From NCBI GenBank assembly GCA_030050125.1, contig JASIJN010000222.1, positions 1 through 7,232 of the forward strand: 7,232 nucleotides of DNA. The letters are read 5' to 3'. Shown here one piece after another: positions 1-5,592 of this stretch. This DNA comes from Streptosporangiaceae bacterium. GTDB lineage: Bacteria; Actinomycetota; Actinomycetes; Streptosporangiales; Streptosporangiaceae. Under the pieces are notes generated by a model. It worked only from the letters and a program-made list of their open reading frames with translations, did not search any database and was not told the DNA's origin. Position 1 is the first letter of the stretch; each line of letters begins with the position of its first letter. A program made the translations under genes and the position numbers.

Positions 1-1
1 G

Positions 2-562
2 ATCGAGCAGGCCACCGAGCGCGGGCTGCTGCTCGCCCCGGCGGCGCAGGGCCCCGGAGCAACCACCGACCGGCTCTGGGACCCGGCCACCTCGCAGGCA
101 GGCCGCACGTTCGGCGGGGTCGTCGCGGCGAGCGCGGGCGAGATCGCCTGGGCCCCGAGCTGCGCCCCGGGCTGTCGGGTGCAGGTGCTGAACCTGACCT
201 CGGGCCGGCAGACCACGGTGTCGCTGCCGGGCGTGAGCTCGGCGGCGAGCGGCGCGTTCAGTCCCGACGGCAGCCTGCTCGCGCTCGAGGTGAGCTTCTA
301 CAACGGCGGGGACGGCGGCCAGCTGGCCACCCAGCTCGACGTCGCGTCGTCGGCCAGCGGCCGGGTGACGGTCGTGCCCGGTACCTGGGTCAGCAGCGAC
401 GCCCTGGCCGGTTACGGTTGGCCCGCGGCCGGCGACACGCTGGTCGCCGAGCTGACGTTCACCACCAGGATCCAGGTAGCGTCGTGGCAGCCGGGCAACG
501 CCCGGCTGGCCGTGACGGCGATCCGGCCCGGGCGAAGCTCGGCCTTGCTGATCGTGGGCTGA
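2..562 (+). CDS. Beta-propeller (WD40/TolB-like) repeat protein, C-terminal part only
   Basis: The reading frame is open from the first bases of the window to a TGA at 560-562, so the 5' end lies outside; 186 residues are visible. A GTG at 179 is in frame, but the residues before it look equally protein-like (a 'RLWDPAT' blade end, then '[13 protein letters not shown]'), so it is not the true start. Blade-like repeats are visible: 'IAWAPS...[18 protein letters not shown]', then '[14 protein letters not shown]', then '[11 protein letters not shown]', ending in 'IQVASWQPG'. The FSPDG-type turn with hydrophobic strands on both sides is typical of WD40/PD40 propellers. Such domains usually act as interaction scaffolds or extracytoplasmic propellers. 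The N-terminal part that would reveal a signal peptide or fused catalytic domain is missing, so no specific function can be given. The next gene starts 23 bases downstream on the same strand. Confidence 0.72.
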   Translation: MEQATERGLLLAPAAQGPGATTDRLWDPATSQAGRTFGGVVAASAGEIAWAPSCAPGCRVQVLNLTSGRQTTVSLPGVSSAASGAFSPDGSLLALEVSFYNGGDGGQLATQLDVASSASGRVTVVPGTWVSSDALAGYGWPAAGDTLVAELTFTTRIQVASWQPGNARLAVTAIRPGRSSALLIVG

Positions 563-585
563 CCGCGCTGGTGTTGACTTGCGCC

Positions 586-1035
586 ATGAACGCTGATGAG
601 CAGTACGAGCCAAGCCCGCGATCCTGGGTCCGCGAACAGGTCGATCTGTACGAGGGCTCGGGCGGCACGCAGGGCACGACGCTGCTGGACACCGGCCTGC
701 CCGTGGTGATCATCACGAACCGCGGCGCGCGCAGCGGCAAGACGCGCAAGACGCCGGTGATGCGGGTGGAGCACGACGGCCGCTACGCCGCCGTGGCGTC
801 GCAGGGCGGGGCCCCGACCCATCCGCTGTGGTACCACAACCTGCGCGCCTATCCCCATGTCGAGCTGCAGGATGGCCCGGCCAGGCAGGAGATGGTGGCC
901 CGGGAGGTCAGCGGCGACGAGCGCGCGCGGTGGTGGGAGCGCGCGGTCGCGGCCTACCCGCCCTACGCCGAGTACCAGCAGAAGACGTCGCGGCTGATCC
1001 CGGTCTTCGTCCTGGAACCGGCCGGGACCGCCTGA
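586..1035 (+). CDS. Deazaflavin (F420)-dependent nitroreductase-family oxidoreductase, Ddn-like
   Basis: This 149-residue protein matches the Ddn/DUF385 family of actinobacterial split-barrel enzymes, which use reduced coenzyme F420 to reduce quinones, nitro compounds or unsaturated substrates. Family landmarks in order: the strand and loop '[20 protein letters not shown]' at residues 40-59, '[24 protein letters not shown]' region at 65-88 (the phosphate/deazaflavin-binding stretch in known relatives), and the C-terminal '[11 protein letters not shown]...IPVFVLEP' at 124-145. The length equals that usual for the family. The ATG at 586 is chosen because the family N-terminus begins just here; the frame stays open upstream but the translation there is low-complexity shadow. 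No clear Shine-Dalgarno sequence precedes it. The gene lies 23 bases after the propeller gene and 16 bases before the isomerase gene, suggesting cotranscription. The family assignment is strong; the physiological substrate is unknown. Confidence 0.9.
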   Translation: MNADEQYEPSPRSWVREQVDLYEGSGGTQGTTLLDTGLPVVIITNRGARSGKTRKTPVMRVEHDGRYAAVASQGGAPTHPLWYHNLRAYPHVELQDGPARQEMVAREVSGDERARWWERAVAAYPPYAEYQQKTSRLIPVFVLEPAGTA

Positions 1036-1051
1036 CGGCCCGGGCCGGGCC

Positions 1052-1837
1052 GTGCTGTTCGCCGCGAACCTGTCGATCCTGTGGCCAGAGCTGCCGCTGC
1101 CGGAACGTTTCGAACGCGCGGCCCTGGCCGGGTTCGGCGCGGTCGAGCTCTGGTGGCCCGGGGCCGCCGACGCGGAGTCGGTGCCCGGCCTGGCCGCCCG
1201 GTGGAACCTGCGCGTGGTGCTGCTGAACTTCGACGGCGGCGACACGGCGGCCGGAGAACGCGGCCTGGCCGCCGATCCTGGCCACCGCGAGCACCTGCGC
1301 GACCACGTGCCGGCCGCGCTGCGGATCGCCCGGGCCTGCGGCTGTCCCCGGCTGAACCTGCTGATCGGGCTGCGGCAGGAGCGGTACTCGCTGGACCAGC
1401 AGCTGGCCTGCGCCAGGGACAACGTGGCGTGGGCCGCCGACCTGGCCGCGCGGGCCGGCCGCCAGATCATGATCGAAGCGGTCAACCCGGCGGACAACGG
1501 GCCGTACCTGCTGACCACGACGGCGGCCGCGGCCGGGTTCATCGGGCAGGTGGCCCGCGACAACGTCCGGCTGCAGTACGACGTGTACCACATGCAGCGA
1601 ACCGAGGGTGACCTCTGCGCGACCCTGGACGCCTACTGGCCGCTGATCGGCCATATCCAGATCGCCGACGTGCCCGGCCGGCACGAGCCGGGCACCGGCG
1701 AGATCAACTACCCGTTCGTCCTCGACCACATCGCCCGCAAGGGCTACCAGGGCGCGGTGAGCCTGGAGTACCGTCCGTCGACCGGGCGGGCCGAGGATTC
1801 GTTCGGCTGGCTGCACGACTACCGCGGCCGCCGGTAG
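1052..1837 (+). CDS. hyi: Hydroxypyruvate isomerase-family TIM-barrel enzyme (Hyi/OtnI-like)
   Basis: The 261-residue protein has the family's usual length (E. coli Hyi is about 258). It carries the hallmark segments in order: 'FAANLSILW' at residues 3-11, 'IEAVNPADN' at 141-149, 'LQYDVYHMQ' at 174-182, 'GHIQIADVPGRHEPGTGEIN' at 200-219 and 'SLEYRPS' at 237-243. E142 and E239 match the two catalytic glutamates of hydroxypyruvate isomerases, which shuttle protons through an enediol; the histidine and aspartate metal ligands of the barrel also seem to be present. Known relatives interconvert hydroxypyruvate and tartronate semialdehyde, or (OtnI) 2-oxo- and 3-oxo-tetronate; sequence inspection cannot separate the two. 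The GTG at 1052 fits the family N-terminus exactly, since 'ANLS' normally follows within a few residues. It has only a weak G-rich Shine-Dalgarno region and sits 16 bases after the Ddn-like stop. The gene symbol is by family, not by proven substrate. Confidence 0.85.
   Translation: MLFAANLSILWPELPLPERFERAALAGFGAVELWWPGAADAESVPGLAARWNLRVVLLNFDGGDTAAGERGLAADPGHREHLRDHVPAALRIARACGCPRLNLLIGLRQERYSLDQQLACARDNVAWAADLAARAGRQIMIEAVNPADNGPYLLTTTAAAAGFIGQVARDNVRLQYDVYHMQRTEGDLCATLDAYWPLIGHIQIADVPGRHEPGTGEINYPFVLDHIARKGYQGAVSLEYRPSTGRAEDSFGWLHDYRGRR
1819..1837. terminator. Possible hairpin at the convergent gene ends
   Basis: Six-base arms CTACCG (1819-1824) and CGGTAG (1832-1837) pair around a seven-base loop, at the very end of the isomerase gene and including its TAG stop. 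The loop itself is GC-palindromic (GCGGCCGC spans 1824-1831). There is no T tract on either strand. The site separates two convergent genes, so it could help stop transcription, but a stem this short also arises by chance in DNA this GC-rich. Confidence 0.25.
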
Positions 1838-1844
1838 CCCGCGC

Positions 1845-2567
1845 TCACCCGGACGGCTTCTCCCAGACCGAGACGTGCTGCCCGCTGTCGGCGGTGAACG
1901 GCTCCCCCGCCCACCCGGCCCGCCGCTCGCGCAGCCGCAGGCCGGCCAGCCGGGCCATCAGGTCGAGCTCGGACGGCCAGACGTACCGGAACGGGTACGT
2001 GGTGAACTCGGCCCGGCCGTCGACGATCTGGTAGTAGTTCGAGCTCATCGCCTGCGTGGCCACGTCGTAGAGGTCGAACGCGCACCGGTCCGGGCCTACG
2101 CCGAACGGCACCGCGTTCTGCCCCGGCGGTAGCCTGCGCAGTTCGGGGACCATGACCTCGATGACGAAGCAGCCGCCCGGGGCCAGGTGCGCCGCGGCGT
2201 TGGCGAAGCAGGTCACCTGGGCGTCCTGCGTGGTCAGGTTCATGATCGTGTTGAACACGAGGTACACGACCGAGAACGTTCCTTCCACGCGGGTGGTCGC
2301 GAAGTCGCCGATCGTCACCCCGATCGCCTCGCCGCCCGGCTTGGCCCGCAGCCGGGCCACCATCGCCTGCGAGATGTCGATGCCGTGCACGGGGACGCCG
2401 CGGCGGGCCAGCGGCAGCGCGATCCGCCCGGTCCCGATGCCCAGCTCCAGCGCCCGGCCCCGGCCGGCCAGCCCGGCGAGAAACCCGGCCGTCGCGTCGA
2501 CGACGGCCGGCCGGAACATCTGCGACTCGGAGTCGTCGTATCTGGCGGCGACGGATTCACCGAACAC
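1845..2567 (-). CDS. Class I SAM-dependent methyltransferase
   Basis: From the GTG at 2567 the product is 240 residues. Motif I of the Rossmann-fold methyltransferases is clear: 'ALELGIGTGRIALPLA' at residues 39-54. It is followed by 'VHGIDISQAMVARLRAK' at 60-76 (acidic D64 at the end of strand 2, which contacts the ribose of SAM), 'VTIGDFATT' at 84-92, and 'FSVVYLVFNTIMNL' at 98-111. A beta-strand 'GGCFVIEVMVPE' at 131-142 precedes a C-terminal domain with 'YPFRYVWPSELDLMARLAG'. The chosen start has a good Shine-Dalgarno sequence (GGTGAGG) five bases upstream. GTG codons at 2585 and 2621 are possible longer starts. The frame stays open far beyond this, but only as antisense of the FUSC gene. 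The gene is divergent from the FUSC gene and convergent with the isomerase. The acceptor substrate cannot be told from sequence. Confidence 0.88.
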   Translation of the reverse strand: MFGESVAARYDDSESQMFRPAVVDATAGFLAGLAGRGRALELGIGTGRIALPLARRGVPVHGIDISQAMVARLRAKPGGEAIGVTIGDFATTRVEGTFSVVYLVFNTIMNLTTQDAQVTCFANAAAHLAPGGCFVIEVMVPELRRLPPGQNAVPFGVGPDRCAFDLYDVATQAMSSNYYQIVDGRAEFTTYPFRYVWPSELDLMARLAGLRLRERRAGWAGEPFTADSGQHVSVWEKPSG

Positions 2568-2572
2568 GCCGT

Positions 2573-2579
2573 CCTCACC
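2573..2579 (-). promoter_or_regulatory. Ribosome binding site that decides the methyltransferase start
   Basis: Read on the - strand the bases are GGTGAGG, ending five bases before the GTG at 2567. This is the best Shine-Dalgarno match near any of the three candidate starts (2567, 2585, 2621), and it places 'FGESVAARYDDS' at the N-terminus. Confidence 0.5.
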
Positions 2580-2690
2580 CCGCACCGCGGGACCGTACCG
2601 CGCCCGCCTCGCCCGGCGCACCAGGTTTTCCGGCCCTGCTGACCCCCGCGGCGCTCCAGGGGCGGGCAGGCGTCTGGGAGAATTACCGCA

Positions 2691-4724
2691 GTGAGCCGGA
2701 TACGGCCCAGGGCCTGGGCGGAGGGGGCGGTCCCTGACCGGCTGACCAACGTCGTGCCTGATTGGCTGGTGGAGACCGCGCGGCTGCAGCATGCGCCGGT
2801 GCCGTGGACCGACATGATCCGCGCGGTGTTCGCGACCTGCCTGCCGCTGGCGGCCGGGATCGCGGCGGGCGACCGGTCGCTCGGCCTGCTGGTGGCGCTG
2901 GGCGGGCTGCTCGGCGGCATCGTCGACGTCGGCGGCCCGTTTCCCGCCCGGGTGCAGCGGGTGGGCAGCGCGGCGCTGGGCGGCGCGGCCGGCCTCGCGA
3001 TCGGATCGGCGATCCACGGCCGCGGGTGGATGAGCGTGCTGGCGCTGGTGGTGGTGGCCGGCTTCGCGGCCCTGCTCAGCTCGATCGGCGCGATCGGCTC
3101 GGTGACGGGGTTGCAGCTGCTGGTCTACGCCTCGGTCTGCCTGGGCCCGCTGGGGGCGCTGCGGCCCTGGTGGCACACCGCGCTGGGGTTCCTGCTCGGC
3201 ACGCTGTGGGCGCTGGTCCTGATCGTTCCGGCTTGGCTGCTGTCGCCGCGGGCCGCCGAGCGGCGCAGCGTCGGCGCGGTGTACCGGAGGCTGGGCGCGG
3301 GGCTGCGGGCGATCGGCACGGCTCGCGCCGCGCGGGCGCGGCGCGAGGTGACCGAGGCGCTGAACCAGGCCTACGACACCCTGTTCACCGCCCGGTCCGT
3401 GACCGGCGGGCGTGACCGGCGGCTGCTCCGCCTGATGGCCGAGCTCAACCAGGCCCATCTGCTCTCCGAGGCGATGACCACGCTCACGCGGGAGGGCACC
3501 CGGGTCCCGCCGCGGGTCGTCGCCGCGCTGGACAAGTACGCCGACGCGATCGGGCACCGGACGCGCCCGCCCCCGGTCCCCGAACTGGCCGGCACCAGCC
3601 CGGGAACGCTGTTGCTTCGAGATGGCCTGGGCGGGCTGGCGTCGGTGATGTCCAGAAACTGGGCGCCCCGGGACACCCTGCCCCCTTCGGCACCGCCGCT
3701 GCGCGACCGGCTCGGGTCCGAGCTCGACCGGCTGACCGGGCCGCTCACCTGGATCTACACGATCCGCCTGATGGCGTCCGTCGGCGTGGCCACGGTGGTC
3801 AGCGAGGTGCTGCCGCTGCAGCGTTCCTACTGGGTGGTGCTCACGGTCGCGATCGTGCTCAAGCCGGACCTCGGGTCGGTGTTCGCCAGGGCGCTGCAGC
3901 GCGGCATAGGAACGATCATCGGGGCGGTGCTGGGCGCGCTGATCATCGCCGCCGTGCCCTACGGGCCGCTCCTGCTCGTGCCGTTCGGGGTCCTCGCCGC
4001 ACTGCTGCCGTACGGGCGCAGCCGTAACTTCGGCCTCTATGCGATCTTCCTCACGCCGCTGGTGGTCCTGCTCATCGACCTGATGGCACCGGCCGGCTGG
4101 TCCCTGGTGGGGGCCCGGCTGGCCGATACGGTGCTCGGCTGCGCGATCGCCCTCGCCGTCGGCTACGCGCCGTGGCCGATGAGCTGGCAGGCCCACCTGC
4201 CCGACCACTTCGCGGAGGCGATCAGGGACGTCTGCCGGTACATGCGCGAGGCGCTGATCACCGCCGCGGCCAGCCCGGACGGCATGACTCGCCCGTGCGG
4301 CCAGGGCATCACCCGGCTGACTGCCCGGTCGGGACTGCAGCGCCAGGCCTACCGCGCGCTGTCCGACATGCGGATCGAGTTCCAGCGGACGATGTCGGAG
4401 CCGCGGCCGATCAGCCGGCGCGCCGCGGCCTGGTGGCCCGCCGTGGTGGAACTGGAGGAGGTGGCGGACGCAGTGACCGCCACGTCCGTCGCCATGTCCC
4501 GCGGGAGCCCGGTTCCCCGCCCGGCGGACGTGGAGCAGCTCATAGCCGCCCTGGATGGCGTCGCCGACGCGGTGAAGACCGGCGTGCCTCCGTCCAGCCC
4601 GGTCAGCCTGCCGTCCGATGAGGCGCTGCGGCCGGTCACCGAGGCGGTGCGCGCGGCGCTGGGCGTCATCGCGACCCCGCCCCGTCCGCCCGCCGCACAT
4701 CCCGCCGCGGCAGCCTCACCGTGA
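2691..4724 (+). CDS. FUSC-family (fusaric acid resistance-like) integral membrane protein
   Basis: The 677-residue protein has the two-part layout of the FUSC/YccS/AaeB superfamily. A first membrane block (about residues 42-185) has hydrophobic helices such as 'SLGLLVALGGLLGGIV', 'VLALVVVAGFAALLSSIGAI' and 'FLLGTLWALVLIVPAWLL'. A charged cytoplasmic segment follows (about 186-350). The second membrane block (about 356-495) holds the family signature 'SYWVVLTVAIVLKPDLGSVF' (379-398), then 'ALQRGIGTIIGAVLGAL', followed by a soluble helical C-terminal region and a Pro/Ala-rich tail (662-677). Known relatives are proton-driven exporters of aromatic acids or remain uncharacterised; the substrate here is unknown. 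The GTG at 2691 is preceded by GGGAG (2676-2680) ten bases upstream. It is also 8 bases after GAGAAT (2678-2683), so a near-leaderless mRNA is an alternative. The gene is divergent from the methyltransferase, and its stop is 3 bases from that of the OsmC-like gene. Confidence 0.87.
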   Translation: MSRIRPRAWAEGAVPDRLTNVVPDWLVETARLQHAPVPWTDMIRAVFATCLPLAAGIAAGDRSLGLLVALGGLLGGIVDVGGPFPARVQRVGSAALGGAAGLAIGSAIHGRGWMSVLALVVVAGFAALLSSIGAIGSVTGLQLLVYASVCLGPLGALRPWWHTALGFLLGTLWALVLIVPAWLLSPRAAERRSVGAVYRRLGAGLRAIGTARAARARREVTEALNQAYDTLFTARSVTGGRDRRLLRLMAELNQAHLLSEAMTTLTREGTRVPPRVVAALDKYADAIGHRTRPPPVPELAGTSPGTLLLRDGLGGLASVMSRNWAPRDTLPPSAPPLRDRLGSELDRLTGPLTWIYTIRLMASVGVATVVSEVLPLQRSYWVVLTVAIVLKPDLGSVFARALQRGIGTIIGAVLGALIIAAVPYGPLLLVPFGVLAALLPYGRSRNFGLYAIFLTPLVVLLIDLMAPAGWSLVGARLADTVLGCAIALAVGYAPWPMSWQAHLPDHFAEAIRDVCRYMREALITAAASPDGMTRPCGQGITRLTARSGLQRQAYRALSDMRIEFQRTMSEPRPISRRAAAWWPAVVELEEVADAVTATSVAMSRGSPVPRPADVEQLIAALDGVADAVKTGVPPSSPVSLPSDEALRPVTEAVRAALGVIATPPRPPAAHPAAAASP

Positions 4725-4727
4725 AGT

Positions 4728-5171
4728 TCACCCGGGTTGCTCGATCCGGGCGCTTATGGGCGTGCCGATCTCGACGGTGCGGCCGACCGTGCACAGCCGG
4801 TCGTGCGACTTGCGCACCACGTCCGGCAGGATCGCCCTGGCCGCGTCGCCCGGCTCGCCGGCCGGGAACCCGATCCGGAACGTGACCTCGATCGCCGTGA
4901 GCCGGTTGCCGTCGTCGTCGCGGACCTTGTCGGCGTCGACCCGCACCTCGAAACGCTCCGGCTCGGCCCGCCGCGTGGTCAGGATGTCCACGTCGATCGC
5001 GGTGCAGCCGCCGATCGCGGCGAGCAAGAGCTCGGTCGGGGTGAATTCGGTGCCGTGGCCAGTGCCGAACGTGACCCGGCCGCCGCGGCTGTTGATCGCC
5101 GTGAACTCGCCGCTCGCGACGCGCTGCACGGTCACGGACCGGTGCACAGAGCTAACAGAACTAGTTGCCAT
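4728..5171 (-). CDS. OsmC-family peroxidase-like protein (YhfA-type)
   Basis: From the ATG at 5171 the protein has 147 residues, the normal size for a single-domain OsmC/Ohr protein. Both redox cysteines are present: C56 in 'ELLLAAIGGCTAIDVDIL' (47-64) and C127 in 'RKSHDRLCTVGRTVE' (120-134). The N-terminal 'VTFGTGHGTEFTPTELLLA' and the central 'VRDDDGNRLTAIEVTFRI' also match the family. OsmC and Ohr enzymes reduce organic hydroperoxides with a cysteine pair at the dimer interface. The 'SHDRLCTVGRT' context is that of the YhfA/general OsmC branch rather than Ohr proper, so the substrate is uncertain. A G-rich stretch (GGTGGGGG) precedes the ATG. The gene is convergent with the FUSC gene and divergent from the denD-like gene, facing the intergenic region that holds two operator-like palindromes. 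Confidence 0.9.
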   Translation of the reverse strand: MATSSVSSVHRSVTVQRVASGEFTAINSRGGRVTFGTGHGTEFTPTELLLAAIGGCTAIDVDILTTRRAEPERFEVRVDADKVRDDDGNRLTAIEVTFRIGFPAGEPGDAARAILPDVVRKSHDRLCTVGRTVEIGTPISARIEQPG

Positions 5172-5210
5172 GCCCCCACCCTGCCAGGTACTGGCCGACG
5201 AGGTCCCACC

Positions 5211-5256
5211 GCCAACCGCGCCCATCCCCGCCCGCCAACCGCGCCCATCCCCGCCC
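5211..5256. repeat. Two perfect tandem copies of a 23-bp unit
   Basis: The unit beginning GCCAACCGCGCCCATCC at 5211 is repeated without mismatch from 5234, and a further GCC follows at 5257-5259. It lies 40 bases upstream of the osmC-like start codon, in what would be its 5' leader or promoter region. Two copies only, so replication slippage or a duplicated binding site are both possible. Confidence 0.85.
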
Positions 5257-5314
5257 GCCGAGCGCTCGCCAGTCACCCGCTCGCACCGCCCGGAATGGCC
5301 CGTCGAGCGACATA

Positions 5315-5329
5315 TCACGGATTCCGTGA
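5315..5329. promoter_or_regulatory. Operator-like perfect palindrome, copy 1
   Basis: TCACGGATTCCGTGA is a perfect inverted repeat with 7-base arms around one central base. Size and symmetry fit a site for a dimeric repressor such as a TetR-type protein, but no regulator gene is in the window. It is 144 bases upstream of the osmC-like start. A related half-site TTCGTGA follows at 5332-5338. Confidence 0.55.
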
Positions 5330-5360
5330 CGTTCGTGACCATGTTTCGACCCATTTGTTC

Positions 5361-5375
5361 CAACGGAATCCGTGA
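5361..5375. promoter_or_regulatory. Operator-like palindrome, copy 2
   Basis: CAACGGAATCCGTGA matches copy 1 at 12 of 15 positions and keeps a perfect 11-bp core, ACGGAATCCGT (5363-5373). Its centre is 46 bases from that of copy 1. It lies in the 45% GC patch, between TTGTTC and CAGAAT, where it could overlap a rightward promoter. A one-mismatch half-site TCGGTGA lies at 5400-5406. Confidence 0.5.
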
Positions 5376-5455
5376 GAAGTCAGAATGATCTTGCTCGCAT
5401 CGGTGAGTGATGTGACGTGGGAGGCCGACGGGGCGCGAGAGATCGGGCCGGGCCC

Positions 5456-5506
5456 GCGCGGCCGGGCCGGATCCGCGGCCGGGCCGGAACCGCGGCCGGG
5501 CCGGGA
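5456..5506 (+). repeat. Three tandem copies of a 17-bp GC-rich unit
   Basis: Copies start at 5456, 5473 and 5490, each close to CCGCGGCCGGGCCGGAW. The first differs at its first base and the third near its end. Degenerate pieces of the same GGCCGGG motif extend on both sides (about 5443-5455 and 5511-5527). The array ends about 85 bases before the denD-like start. If transcribed it would fold strongly because each unit contains the self-complementary CCGCGG. Confidence 0.8.
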
Positions 5507-5579
5507 CTGTGTGGCCGGGGCCGGGCCTTTGAGCCCTAAGATCGCCGTTGTCCCGGCGTGCATGGCCGGGCCGGACGTC

Positions 5580-5585
5580 GGGAGG
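5580..5585 (+). promoter_or_regulatory. Strong ribosome binding site before a tandem GTG GTG start
   Basis: GGGAGG ends four bases before the GTG at 5590 and seven bases before the GTG at 5593. The seven-base spacing is the more usual, which favours 5593. Confidence 0.65.
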
Positions 5586-5592
5586 CGCCGTG

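Larger units (their letters stand above)
5172..5592. other. 421-bp gene-free regulatory region between divergent osmC-like and denD-like genes
   Basis: No convincing gene lies here: open frames that cross it translate into Arg/Gly/Pro-rich, low-complexity sequence on both strands. Its contents run from a 23-bp direct repeat near the osmC-like start, to an AT-richer patch with two palindromes, to a very GC-rich tandem repeat before the denD-like start. By hand count, 5341-5400 is about 45% GC, far below the coding regions on either side, as expected for a promoter zone. I could not fix -35/-10 pairs with confidence. A weak candidate on + is TTGTTC (5355-5360) with CAGAAT (5381-5386), whose 20-base spacer is too long. 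Confidence 0.7.

Noticed and set aside
574..579. TTGACT resembling a -35 box just before the Ddn-like ATG
   Set aside because: It lies 6 bases from the start codon, so any matching -10 would fall inside the gene, and none is evident.
412..1593. Long - strand open frame opposite the Ddn-like and isomerase genes
   Set aside because: The translation is Arg/Ala/Ser-rich without recognisable domains, and the + strand genes beneath it have clear family motifs and active-site residues.
1845..4700. A 951-codon open frame on the - strand covering the methyltransferase and nearly all of the FUSC gene
   Set aside because: Only its C-terminal 240 or so residues look like a protein. The rest is Arg/Gly/Gln/His-rich translation with no motif, lying antisense to a well-supported FUSC gene. 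Long stop-free antisense frames are expected in DNA of this GC content.
5259..5268. Short palindrome CGAGCGCTCG next to the 23-bp repeat
   Set aside because: Ten-base GC-rich palindromes are common by chance at this base composition, and no second copy was seen.
5315..5563. An 82-codon - strand open frame within the intergenic region
   Set aside because: Most of it is translation of the 17-bp GC repeat; its end coincides with the palindrome and there is no family resemblance.
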